NCBI GenBank assembly: GCA_942491465.1
Contig: CALOBA010000030.1
Location: forward strand, 53,285-117,284
Direction of reading: 5' to 3'
DNA length: 64,000 bases
Source: CALOBA01 sp942491465
GTDB lineage: Bacteria; Pseudomonadota; Gammaproteobacteria; Chromatiales; Chromatiaceae
Shown here: piece by piece, positions 52,697 through 62,728 of the stretch
How positions within the stretch are numbered: the first letter of the stretch is position 1
Layout: the number at the start of each line of letters is the position of its first letter
Notes under the pieces: model-generated
Database searches by the model: none
What the model was told of the DNA's origin: nothing
Seen by the model: the letters and a program-made list of their open reading frames with translations, nothing else
Program-made: the position numbers and the translations under genes

Positions 52697-55179
52697 ATGG
52701 GTGTGAATGAGAACACTCCGCCCGTCGCAGCCCGCGAGCACACTGTCGACCAGAGCTTCACGAGGGAGTTCCTGAGGAGAACGTCCAGTCTAGCCGTGTT
52801 GACCTAGACAGGGCCTCGGACAACGACAAATACCTCGCGCTAGCGAAGACGTTCGCCACTACCTGATGACCAGGTGGCTCGAAACGCTGCGCAACCAGTA
52901 CCAGGATCAGGCCAAGACTGTCGCCTACCTGTCGGCGGAGTTCCTCCTCGGCCCTCAACTCGAGAACAGCATGCTCGCCGCGGGCCTCGACTCGATCGCC
53001 GCCGAGTCGCTCCAGAACCTGGGAATCGACATCGAGGCCCTGCGCACCGTCGAAATCGAGCCTGGGCTTGGAAACGGCGGCCTTGGTCGCCTCGCCGCGT
53101 GCTTCATCGACTCGCTCGCCACACTGAATGTGCCGTCCATCGGCTACGGGATTCGCTACGAATACGGCATCTTCCGTCAGACCTTCGTCGACGGTAAGCA
53201 GTACGAAAAGCCCGATGACTGGCTACGCCTCGGCTCCCCGTGGGAGATCGCGCACCCCGAGAACGCCGTCGAAGTTCACTTTGGCGGGCACACCGAGCCT
53301 GCAGTCAACGGCTCCGAGGGCGCTCGCGCCTGGTTGCCCGATTGGCATGTCATGGCGGTCCCCTATAACTACATGGTCCCCGGCTATCGCAACGGTCGCG
53401 TCAACACGCTGCGACTCTGGAGCGCCAAGGCCACCCAGGCCTTCGACCTGCAGATCTTCAACGAGGGCGACTACGAGGAGGCCGTGCGGTCGCAGACCTT
53501 CGCGGAAAACATCTCGAAGGTGCTCTACCCCGAGGACTCCACGCCGCAGGGCAAGGAGCTGCGACTCCAGCAGCAGTACTTCTTTGTGGCCGCCTCGCTG
53601 CGCGACTTCCTGGTCAACGTCTTGCCCGAGGACTACCCGCTCGAGAACCTCCCTCAGCGCGTCACCTGGCAGCTCAACGACACCCACCCGGTCATCGCGG
53701 TGCCAGAGCTCATGCGCATCCTGATCGACGAGAAGCACTGGGACTGGGACAAGGCCTGGGGCGTGGCGCAGCAGGTGTTCGCCTACACGTGCCACACGCT
53801 GCTGCCCGAGGCGCTCGAGGTGTGGCCCACCGAAATGCTCGGCAAGCTGCTCCCCCGCCACCTCGAGATCATCTATCGCATCAACGAGGAATTCGTCGAG
53901 CAGGTGCGCGCCGCCTACCCAGGCGACGAGCTGCGCGTGCGGCGCATGTCGATCGTTGCCAACGAACCCGTGCGCGCGATTCGCATGGCGCACCTCGCGA
54001 CCGTCGCCGGCTCGCACGTCAATGGCGTTGCGGCGCTCCATTCGCAGCTGCTCGCTGACAAGGTACTGGCCGACTTCGCGCACTTGTGGCCGGAGAAGTT
54101 CACCAATGTGACCAACGGCGTCACGCCGCGCCGCTTTGTGCGACTTTCGAACCCCAAGTTGTCAGGGCTCATCACCGAGGCGATCGGCGACGAGTGGGTC
54201 ACCGACCTGTCCCAGCTGAGCCGGCTCGAGCCGCTCGCTGATGACGCCGAGTTCAGGCGCCGCTTCCGCGAGATCAAGGCCGCGAACAAGGTGCGCCTGG
54301 GAGAGGTTCTGGCCAAGCGCGACGGCATCGAACTTGCGGGTGACGGCATGGTGGACGCCATGGTTAAGCGCCTTCACGAGTACAAGCGCCAGAGCCTCAA
54401 GCTACTGCACATCGTGTCGATTTACGAGGGCATTCACTCGGGGCGCATTCCGCTCGAGTCGGTCACTCCCCGCACGTTCGTCTTCGGCGCCAAGGCGGCA
54501 CCCGGCTATGTGCGCGCTAAGGAGACCATCGAACTCATCAACGCCGTGGGCCGCACCATCAACGCCGACGCCTCCACTCAAGGGCCGCCTCAAGGTCGCC
54601 TTCCCCGCCAACTACAACGTGACGCTCGCGGAGGTACTCATCCCCGCTGCGGACCTGTCCGAGCAGATCTCGCTTGCAGGTAAGGAAGCCTCCGGAACAG
54701 GCAACATGAAGTTCGCCCTCAACGGCGCCCTCACGATCGGTACAGACGATGGCGCCAACGTCGAGATTCGCAAGCTGGTGGGAGACGAGAACTTCTTCCT
54801 GTTTGGCATGGACGAGCCCGCGGCCGCCGCGCTTCAGGACAGCGGCTACCGTCCCGGGGACTTCTATGAGGCCGATGCCGACCTCAAGGCGGCGCTCAAC
54901 CTCATTGCGTCGGGGCACTTCACCGACGGCGAGCGCGGCGGCGCCGTGACGTCGCTCTTTGCTAGCCTCACCGAGCGAGACCGCTTCATGGCCCTGGCCG
55001 ACTTCCGTGCCTATGTGGACGCGCAGGCGCGCGTCGACGCCGCCTACGCCGATCAGGAGGCCTGGAGCCGTTCCGCGGTACTGAATGTGGCCCGTAGTGG
55101 CTTCTTCTCCTCCGACAGGTCGATCCAGGACTACCTCGAGCGCATCTGGAAGGCCAAGCCCGTCGACCAAAACGGCTAG
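52697..55179 (+). pseudogene. glgP: Glycogen/maltodextrin phosphorylase, frameshifted
   Basis: ATG 52697 starts MGVNENTPPVAAREHTVDQS; one or two frame changes between 52,780 and 52,860 precede the long main frame TRWLETLRNQYQDQAKTVAY, YLSAEFLLGPQLENSM, GLGNGGLGRLAACFIDSLAT and VTWQLNDTHPVIAVPELMR. A further one-base shift at about 54,577 joins to GRLKVAFPANYNVTLAEVLI, then SGTGNMKFALNGALTIGTDD around the PLP lysine. It releases glucose 1-phosphate from alpha-glucans. All conserved blocks are present, so the frame breaks are probably sequence errors. Confidence 0.88.
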
Positions 55180-55200
55180 CGCAGGGGCGATACTGGAAAG

Positions 55201-56076
55201 GTGCCCGCCTCCTCCAATCCCGTCTCCCGCATGCGCTCGAACGTGGGCAACGCGCTTTTTGCACGAGTGGCGGGCAAGGACGGTCACGCCGCCAGAGCAC
55301 GCGTTCACGACACCGAGGGCCCGCGCTGGCATCCCCGTGGGAGCGCCATTAGGCGCGTGCACGGAGACGCCTCGATGTGGGTGGGAGGCCTCCGCGCGCT
55401 GCTGCTCCAGTCGCTCCACCCCTTAACGATGGCGGGCGTCGCGGGGCACTCCGGATACCGCGGAGACCCGTGGGGGCGGCTCGAGCGTACGTCGACGTTC
55501 ATCGCATACACCACGTTTGGCACCGCCGACGATGCCCAGGCGATCGTCGATCGCATCCGTGCCGTCCACGAACGCGTGCAGGGCAAGGCCCCCGATGGGC
55601 GCCACTACCGTGCGAGCGATCCCCATCTGCTCACATGGGTGCACATCGCGGAGGTCGATTCTTTCCTCACGGCGCATCAACGCTACGGGAAGCAGCCCCT
55701 CAGCCCAGAGCGAGCCGACGAGTACGTGGCTCAGGCTTCAAAGGTCGCGCTTGCGCTCGGGGCGACCGAGGTACCCACCACCACCGCGGAGCTTGCCTCA
55801 TTCATCGACGCGTACCGACCCGAGCTCGAGGCGACCGACGCCGCACGCGACACCGCTCACTTCCTGCTGCGCGAGCCCCCGCTTCCTTGGACCGCGCGCG
55901 GTCCCTATGCCCTGATCGCAGCCGGAGCGGTAGAACTGCTCCCCGCATGGGCTCAGGCGGAACTGGGCATCGGCGGACGCTGGACGCACGCCGTCGGCGG
56001 GCCAGGCGGCGCGCTGGCCACGAAGGCGATCCGTTGGGGCTTGAGCGCCGCACTGCCTCACTACCCGACGCCGTAG
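55201..56076 (+). CDS. MpaB/DUF2236 family oxygenase
   Basis: 291 residues from GTG 55201 (GGAAAG ribosome site). WVGGLRALLLQSLHPLTMAG, RGDPWGRLERTSTFIAYTTF and DPHLLTWVHIAEVDSFLTAH contain the histidines expected for the b-type haem/metal site of the MpaB (latex-clearing-like) superfamily. This family is very common in actinobacteria. It is the one gene of the right-hand segment, apart from pntB, that reads through without a break. The substrate is unknown. Confidence 0.85.
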   Translation: MPASSNPVSRMRSNVGNALFARVAGKDGHAARARVHDTEGPRWHPRGSAIRRVHGDASMWVGGLRALLLQSLHPLTMAGVAGHSGYRGDPWGRLERTSTFIAYTTFGTADDAQAIVDRIRAVHERVQGKAPDGRHYRASDPHLLTWVHIAEVDSFLTAHQRYGKQPLSPERADEYVAQASKVALALGATEVPTTTAELASFIDAYRPELEATDAARDTAHFLLREPPLPWTARGPYALIAAGAVELLPAWAQAELGIGGRWTHAVGGPGGALATKAIRWGLSAALPHYPTP

Positions 56077-56082
56077 CGGGCC

Positions 56083-57547
56083 CTAGTCGATACCGCCCGT
56101 CTGGGTCCCCGGCTCATACGTGCCGTCCGCGATAGCCTGCCAGAAGCCGGCGCTCGTGTCGGGGTCGAGTAGCACCGTCGAGCCCGCGCCGCTGACGCGG
56201 TAGTCGACAGACGCGATGGGCGGTGTGCCCGAGACCGCTTCGGGCCCCCGCGCGGCGTTGATGACCCTCGCCATCTGGGCAAGGTGAAGCGTATGGGTGC
56301 CGTCGCTGACCCTGAAACTCTGGAGACCGGCCTCGGCCAGGCGCTTCGCCTTGAAGGGATTCAGCAAGGTGGACGGGCTCATGGCCTTGTCCGCCACCGC
56401 GGCTACCACCTGCTGCTGACGCTGCGTGCGGCCGATATCGCCGAGGAGGTCGGAGTAGCGCATGCGCGAGAAGGCAAGTGCGGTGGCCCCGTCCGTGTTG
56501 TGACAACCCGCCTGCCACACCAGCGTGCTGTAGGGGTCGTTCACGTCGGAGTCGTAGCAGAACTCGATGCCCCCGAGGCCGTTGACCACGCCCTCAACGC
56601 CGAGGAAGCCGACCTCGAGGTAGCGGTCGATGGTCAGGCCGGTAAGTTGCTCCACGGTCTCAACCAGGAGTTGGGGCCCTCCGAACGCGAAGGCCGCGTT
56701 GATCTTATTGGGGTCGTGGCCGGGGATCTCCACATAGGAGTCGCGCGGAATGGAGATGAGTGCGGCGGGCCCGTTTTCTGGCTGGTGCACCACCATGATG
56801 GTGTCGGTGCGGGCTCCCTCGGTGCCGTCGTCCATCCATCCTTCGCGCGAGTCGGAACCCACGATCAGATATGTCTGGCCTGGGGTATCAGCAGCGCCGC
56901 TCAGCGCATCAACATGCGTGATGCGGTGCTCAACCCAGAAATAGACCAGCACCGCGGCGAGCGCGAGGATCGCAAGGATCGCCGCCAGCACGCGACGCAG
57001 CCCACGCCAGCTGAAGCGGCGCGCGGGCCTACGCGGCCGAACGGGAGCCGCGGCACCATGCGGCTGAGGCGTGGGCCGCATCGGCGCTCCATCAGGGGGT
57101 CGCGTGTGAGCGGCCCGCGTAGGCCGAGCGCGGTTGGGCGACGCGCTGGGCCCTGCCGGGAGCCTGCTGGGCGCGGCGGGGGTCGCCCTGCGGCAGACGA
57201 GGTGGCTCCGCATTGCCGCGGCCGTGGGCGCTGCTTCCGCGCCCGCTCGACAGGGACGACGAAGAAGCCGAGGACCGGTTTGGTCGCGTGAAATCCGGGC
57301 GACGCGTCGACTCCCTGGACACGGCTTGCGGCTCCGAGCGTCCGTCACGATACTGCTCGCGAGGCGCCGGTTGCTCGACGCGCGGCGGGACACCGTCGGA
57401 CGGCACATGATCTGAAGGCTCTCGCCCGGCTCCGAGCGGGCGTTGGCCCGGCCCTGTGCGCGGCGAGATCGAGGGCGGCATTGGCCTTCGGCTACGCGGC
57501 GCCTGGGACTCGTCATTGCGGCCCGATCCGCCGCCCGGTGTACTCAC
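56083..57547 (-). pseudogene. LytR-CpsA-Psr cell-wall ligase, one frameshift
   Basis: N-terminus at 57,547 (MSTPGGGSGRNDESQAPRSR) is a disordered Arg/Pro/Ser-rich region of about 130 residues; a frameshift at about 57,120 leads to more Pro/Arg-rich sequence, a membrane helix (LAAILAILALAAVLVYFWVE) and the extracytoplasmic LCP domain: YLIVGSDSREGWMDDGTEGA, ARTDTIMVVHQPE, ISIPRDSYVEIPGHDPNKIN and LAFSRMRYSDLLGDIGRTQR. It attaches teichoic-acid- or arabinogalactan-like polymers to peptidoglycan. Convergent with the MpaB gene, 6 bases apart. Confidence 0.88.
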
Positions 57548-57581
57548 CTAGCGAGGCTAACCCTGCAGCACGCGGTTTGCC

Positions 57582-58500
57582 GTGATGCGCGGCGCAAACC
57601 ACCCCGAAAGTCTCCGTTCTCTAGGCCTTGGCCGTGAGAGCCTTAGTCCCAAGACGGATCAGAGCCAGTTGTTCCCTGGCAAGCAGTTCATCTCGACGGT
57701 GTTGGAAGCACTTGACACCAAGACCGCGATGAGCGGTGGGATAGCCAGGGTGTATCTCATGCGCGCCGCGATGGCCGGTGCCCTCATCGGAGTCATGTAC
57801 CTCGTGTACTTCGCGGTGCTCGCCGCGTTTGCCGACGTGGGCGACGGCAGCCTCATCGGCGTCGGCCGAATGATCGGCGCTTTGGTGTTCGGCTTCGCCC
57901 TCGTCTTCATCTATTACAGCAAGTCCGAGCTGTTGACGTCGAACATGATGATCGTGTCGATCGGCGCGTACTACCGCCGCATCCGGCCCTTCCGAGCGCT
58001 CCGCATCCTGGCGATGTGTTACGCCGGCAACTTTATCGGCGGCCTCGCGGTTGCGCTGCTGGTGCTGGGCTCGACGCTCGGTGACGGCGCCGTCGGCGAC
58101 CAGATGTCTGCGGCGGTGGAGCACAAGGAGGCCTACCTCTCGGCGGGCGCGGCTGGCTGGTCCGATCTCTTCATGCGCGCCATCTTCTGCAATTTCATGA
58201 TCAACCTGGCAATGATTCTGGTGTACAACGGCATGATCAAGGATGACGTCACCAAGTCGCTGGCGATGGTCATGAGCGTCTTCATCTTCGCATTCGTGGG
58301 ATTCGAACACTCGGTGGCGAACACCGTCGTCTTCACGATCCTGGGACTCCAGGGTGGCGTGGATATTGGACTTGCCCTCGGCAATATCGGCATCGTGCTG
58401 CTTGGCAATTTCGTGGGCGGCGGCCTGCTGATCGGCTTCTACTACGCCTACGCGAACGACGAGCGTAAGCACGTGCCGAAGCAGCGGTCTTCCAGTACAG
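57582..58500 (+). CDS. Formate/nitrite transporter (FNT) family channel
   Basis: About 300 residues with six membrane helices. LDTKTAMSGGIARVYLMRAA is the start of the pore domain, ILAMCYAGNFIGGLAVALLV and IFCNFMINLAMILVYNGMI carry the half-helix N-x-xG/W repeats, and VFIFAFVGFEHSVANTVVF is the third block. The channel passes formate, nitrite or related monovalent anions. The frame continues past any sensible end (after DERKHVPKQ) into the next gene in a wrong frame, so the stop has been lost to a small error; the end given is approximate. Confidence 0.8.
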
Positions 58501-58606
58501 GCTCCGTAACCCTCCCAGGACCGCTCACCGGAACCCCCGCGTGGTCCCGCTCGTCAGACCTGAGGGAGATTCGGATCCCGTCTACCATCACCACCCAAAG
58601 GAAGCC

Positions 58607-59297
58607 ATGTCGCAGATCGCACCGTTCGATGGGCTCGAGGAGGCGGCCGGACCCGGCGCGATGGCGGCATCCCCGCATCAGGTCCGCGAACTGCGCCGCA
58701 ATATGCAGCGCTTCCTGCTCCAATACGAATTCGGGCTTCGAGAGATCGAAACCAAATTGTCGATCCTGCGCGACGAGTTTCTCGAGTTGCACGATTACAA
58801 CCCCATCGAGCACGTCTCCAGCAGGGTGAAGTCCCCTGAGAGCCTCGTCGAAAAAATCGACCGTAGGGGCTTGCCCAGGGATCTCGACACGATCCGCGAG
58901 CACATCACCGACATCGCGGGGATCAGGGTGACCTGCAGCTTTGTCTCTGACGTGTACCGCCTCTTTGATGTGCTCACCCGTCAAGACGACGTGGTGGTGC
59001 GCACCGTCAAGGACTACATCGCTGAGCCCAAGCCCAACGGCTACCAGAGCCTGCACGCGATCGTGGAGATTCCCGTCTTCCTATCCTCGGGGACGGTGAC
59101 GGTCCCCGTCGAGGTGCAGTTCCGCACCATCGCGATGGATTTTGGGCGAGCCTCGAGCACAAGATCTACTACAAGTTCGAGAGGTGCCCTCAAATCTGGT
59201 TGCCGACCTCAAAGAGGCCGCGGCGGCGGCCGCCGCGCTTGACGACCGCATGGAGCGCCTACACCGTCAGGCGCACGGCCCCCACTCCGCCGTCTAG
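58607..59297 (+). pseudogene. Small alarmone synthetase (RelA/SpoT domain), frameshifted at the C-terminus
   Basis: ATG 58607. NIAGIR-type core is seen as HITDIAGIRVTCSFVSDVYR, followed by DYIAEPKPNGYQSLHAIVEI and VPVEVQFRTIAMDF, the ppGpp-synthetase motifs of YjbM/YwaC-type proteins. After MDF, one-base shifts at about 59,148 and 59,185 lead to WASLEHKIYYKFER and then LVADLKEAAAAAAALDDRME, ending at TAG 59,295-59,297. It makes (p)ppGpp from ATP and GTP/GDP. The hydrolase domain is absent, as expected for a small synthetase. Confidence 0.85.
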
Positions 59298-59377
59298 GCG
59301 CCTCACGCACCCCAAGCAGTTGAGCGCTAAGGCAGCGGAGGGCACCCCCATCGAGTGCACTCCCCCGCCGTCGTGAG

Positions 59378-60829
59378 CTAGGCCTTCTGCATCGCGGGCA
59401 GTGCCGCGACAATCGCCTCCACCTGAGTCTTCGCGTCACCGAACAGCATGTCGGTGTTCTCCTTGAAGAACAACGGATTCTGCACGCCCGCATAGCCCGT
59501 CGCCATGGAGCGCTTGAACACGATGACGTGCTGTGCGTTCCACACCTCGAGCACCGGCATTCCCGCGATCGGCGACGAGGGGTCGTCGTTCGCAGCAGGG
59601 TTGACGGTGTCGTTGGCGCCGATGACCAGCACCACGTCGGTGTCGGAGAAGTCGTCGTTGATCTCGTCCATTTCTAGGACGATGTCATACGGCACCTTCG
59701 CCTCAGCGAGGAGCACATTCATGTGCCCTGGCAGGCGACCGGCGACCGGGTGCACGCCGAAGCGCACCTTGATGCCCCGCGCCCGCAGGCGCTGAGTCAA
59801 CTCGGCAACAGGGTATTGAGCCTTAGCGACTGCCATGCCGTAGCCGGGCGTGATCACCACGGACTTGGCGGACATGAGAGCGTCGGCTGCCGCCTCTGCC
59901 GAGATCTCGGTGTGCTCGCCTACCGGGCCGTCTGCTCCGGCAGCGGGTGCGCCGTCGTCGGAACCGAAGCCGCCGAGGATGACGGAGATGAACGAGCGGT
60001 TCATCGCCCGGCACATGATGTAGCTGAGGTAAGCACCCGACGAGCCGACCAGCGCGCCGGTGATGATGAGCAGGTTGTTGCCAAGCATGAATCCGGCTGC
60101 AGCCGCGGCCCAGCCGGAGTAGCTGTTGAGCATCGACACGACAACGGGCATGTCGCCGCCGCCGATCGCGGCGACCATGTGCCACCCGAGACCGAAGCCG
60201 ATCACGGCCATCACCGCTACGAGCACCACGCCAAGCGTATGGCTGCCGTCGCCGAGAACCACGAGCCAGATCATGAGGGCCAAGAAGGCCGCAAAGGCCG
60301 AGATGTTGATGAGGTTGCGACCAGGCAGCACCAGGGGTGCGGACTTCATTTTAGCCGACAGCTTGAGGAACGCCACCACGGAGCCCGTGAAGGTGTACGC
60401 ACCGATCAGCACGCCGAGGGCGACCTCGACCGTGTGGACGGTGTCGCCGCCGGATTCGGCGAGGTACGAGTTGACGCCCACGAGTACGGCCGCCATACCC
60501 ACAAAGGAGTGGAAGGCCGCAATCAGTTCGGGCATCTGGGTCATCTCGACCTTGCGGACAATCGGGGCACCCACCGCCAGTCCGATTCCGAGCACCGCGA
60601 CGATGAGCAAGGCGGTGAGCCACACGGGCTGACGGTCGGGAAGCTCCGCAGATTCGTACAGCGAGTACCAGACCGTCGCGGCAAGCGCCAGGCCCATGCC
60701 CGCGATGCCGAAGGTGTTGCCCGCGCGGGCAGTGGCCGGCTTGGAAAGGCCCGCGAGCGACAGGATGAACATGACCCCAGCGATGATGTACAGGCCCTGA
60801 ATTAGTCCGATGATCGTCACGGTGATCAC
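59378..60829 (-). CDS. pntB: NAD(P) transhydrogenase subunit beta
   Basis: 483 residues from GTG 60829, with a full AAGGAGG ribosome site just upstream. Eight or nine membrane helices (for example SLAGLSKPATARAGNTFGIA, PELIAAFHSFVGMAAVLVGV) are followed by the NADP(H)-binding domain III: VVITPGYGMAVAKAQYPVAE, GVHPVAGRLPGHMNVLLAEA and DVVLVIGANDTVNPAA. It couples hydride transfer between NADH and NADP+ to proton movement. It overlaps the pntA stop by three bases. It is one of the few intact genes right of the join. Confidence 0.96.
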   Translation of the reverse strand: MITVTIIGLIQGLYIIAGVMFILSLAGLSKPATARAGNTFGIAGMGLALAATVWYSLYESAELPDRQPVWLTALLIVAVLGIGLAVGAPIVRKVEMTQMPELIAAFHSFVGMAAVLVGVNSYLAESGGDTVHTVEVALGVLIGAYTFTGSVVAFLKLSAKMKSAPLVLPGRNLINISAFAAFLALMIWLVVLGDGSHTLGVVLVAVMAVIGFGLGWHMVAAIGGGDMPVVVSMLNSYSGWAAAAAGFMLGNNLLIITGALVGSSGAYLSYIMCRAMNRSFISVILGGFGSDDGAPAAGADGPVGEHTEISAEAAADALMSAKSVVITPGYGMAVAKAQYPVAELTQRLRARGIKVRFGVHPVAGRLPGHMNVLLAEAKVPYDIVLEMDEINDDFSDTDVVLVIGANDTVNPAANDDPSSPIAGMPVLEVWNAQHVIVFKRSMATGYAGVQNPLFFKENTDMLFGDAKTQVEAIVAALPAMQKA

Positions 60830-62450
60830 GCCTCCTTTTGGAACATGCCGAGCATCCGGTACGAGACCAGGAAGCCGCCGAAGATATTGATGGACGCGAT
60901 GGACGCCGCGATAAACGACATCACCAGGACCGCGATATCGGTCGACCCCAACTGCATCAGCGCCCCGCCCAGGATGATTCCTGAGATCGCGTTGGTCTGC
61001 GCCATGAGCGGCGTGTGGAGCGCGTGTGACACTCCGGAGATCACGTAGTAGCCCACGACTACCGCGAGGGCAAAGATCGTGAAGTACGACACGAACGTGA
61101 ACGGTGAGAACGCGACGGCGAGCACGACGAGCGCCGCGGCCACTGCGGAACCAATCAGGCGCCTCTTGCCCTTCTTGGCGGCAACCTCGGCCGCGAGGCG
61201 GGCCTGCTCAACGGGGTCGACGACCGGTGCCGCCTCGACGGGTGCAGTTGTTCCCGCCGACACCTTTACCGGCGGCGGCGGCCACATCACTTCACCCGCG
61301 TGTGCGACGGTGACTCCCCGCACCACCTCATCCTCGAAGTTGAGTACCGCCTGGCCATTCTTGCCCGGCGTCAGGGGCTTCATCACGTTGACGATGTTGG
61401 TGCCGAATAGTTGCGACGTGTGCTTGGGCATCCGGCTGGTGAGGTCCGTGTATCCCACGATAATCACGCCGTTGTCGGTCACGATGCGCTCGCCGGGAAC
61501 CGTCGAAACCTCGCAGTTACCCCCGCCGATGGCGGCGAGGTCGACGATGACCGAGCCTGGCTATTCCCGCGACCATGTCGGCCGAGATGGTGCGCACAGC
61601 CTTGCCGCGCACGAAGGCGGTCGTGATGACCCACGTCGGCCTTGGCGCTCTCCTCCGCGTACATGATCGCGGTGAGGGCTTCTCTTGTTCCTCCGACAGC
61701 GCGCCTTCGCGTAGCCGTCGGATGACACCTCTTGCTGTGCGGCCTCGGCCTGCACGAACGTGGCACCCATCGACTCGATCTGTTCGCCCACCTCGGGTCG
61801 CACGTCGAAGGCCCTGACTTCTGCGCCAAGGCTCGCCGCCGTGCCGAGCGCCGACAGACCGGCAACGCCTGCGCCAATCACGAACACATTCGCTGGGGGC
61901 GTCTTGCCTGCGGCCGTCATCTGGCCGGTGAACATGCCGCCATAATTCTCGGCGGCCTCGATGACCGCGCGGTAGCCCGCCACATTCGACATCGTGGACA
62001 GGACGTCCATCGACTGCGCACGCGAGATACGGGGTACTGCGTCAAGTGCCATGCCCGTGATGCCTCGCTTGGCGAGGTCGGCGATGTAGTCGGGGCTGGA
62101 CGGTGCGCTCATCATCGAGATGAGCACCGCGCCCTTGCGCATCTTGATCGGAGGTGAGCGGGTGCAGGAGCATTCACCGCCGTGACGATGTCGGCCTTCC
62201 ACGCGGCGCTTGCGAGGGTGCCGATCGTGGCGCCGGCTGCGGCGTACTCCTCGTCAAAGAACGTGGCCTTGGGACCGGCGCCCTTTTGTACGACGACGTC
62301 GTATCCGAGTGCGACTAGTTGACACCCACTGTCTTAGGGCTTGCCGCGACCAAGGCTTTCGCCCTTCTTGGCCTCGGCGGGAATGCCCAGGGTCATGGAT
62401 GGTGCTGTCTCAACCGAATCGGGTGACTGCACGCTCGATACAGACGTCAT
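60826..62450 (-). pseudogene. pntA: NAD(P) transhydrogenase subunit alpha, frameshifted
   Basis: ATG at 62,450 (ribosome site AAAGAGG) starts MTSVSSVQSPDSVETAPSMT, then LGIPAEAKKGES; frame changes at about 62,335, 62,170, 61,690 and 61,540 are needed to follow the NAD-binding domain (PPANVFVIGAGVAGLSALGT, VRAFDVRPEVGEQIESMGA) into the intact C-terminal frame GVIIVGYTDLTSRMPKHTSQ and three or four membrane helices (ISGVSHALHTPLMAQTNAIS). All domains of a single-chain PntA are present. Coupled to pntB. Confidence 0.88.
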
Positions 62451-62728
62451 TGGTGCCTCTTTGCGTTGACGGGTTGTCTCCAGCGATACCCTACCGGGCA
62501 TTTGGGACCCCACCCCGGACGTACATCCCCATTGGGGTCCCAAGTTCGAGGCGTAATAGGGGACGAGCGTCCCGTATTGATCCGGGTCGGCCAAGGAGGC
62601 CCGAAAAGCGGCATGTGGAGGAGTGGATCGCTGTGCGCGCGCCAGACGCGATACCGGGGCACGAAGCCAGGTGCCCGGCAAGCCGCTGAGCAGGTGCGTC
62701 TCGAGCCCAAGATACGTAGGGTCAAGAC
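62451..62728. other. Intergenic region between pntA and the sugar dehydrogenase
   Basis: 278 bases between divergent genes. A GC-rich inverted motif (gacccca...tggggtccca, about 62,506-62,540) is visible, but I cannot assign a promoter or a regulator. Confidence 0.35.
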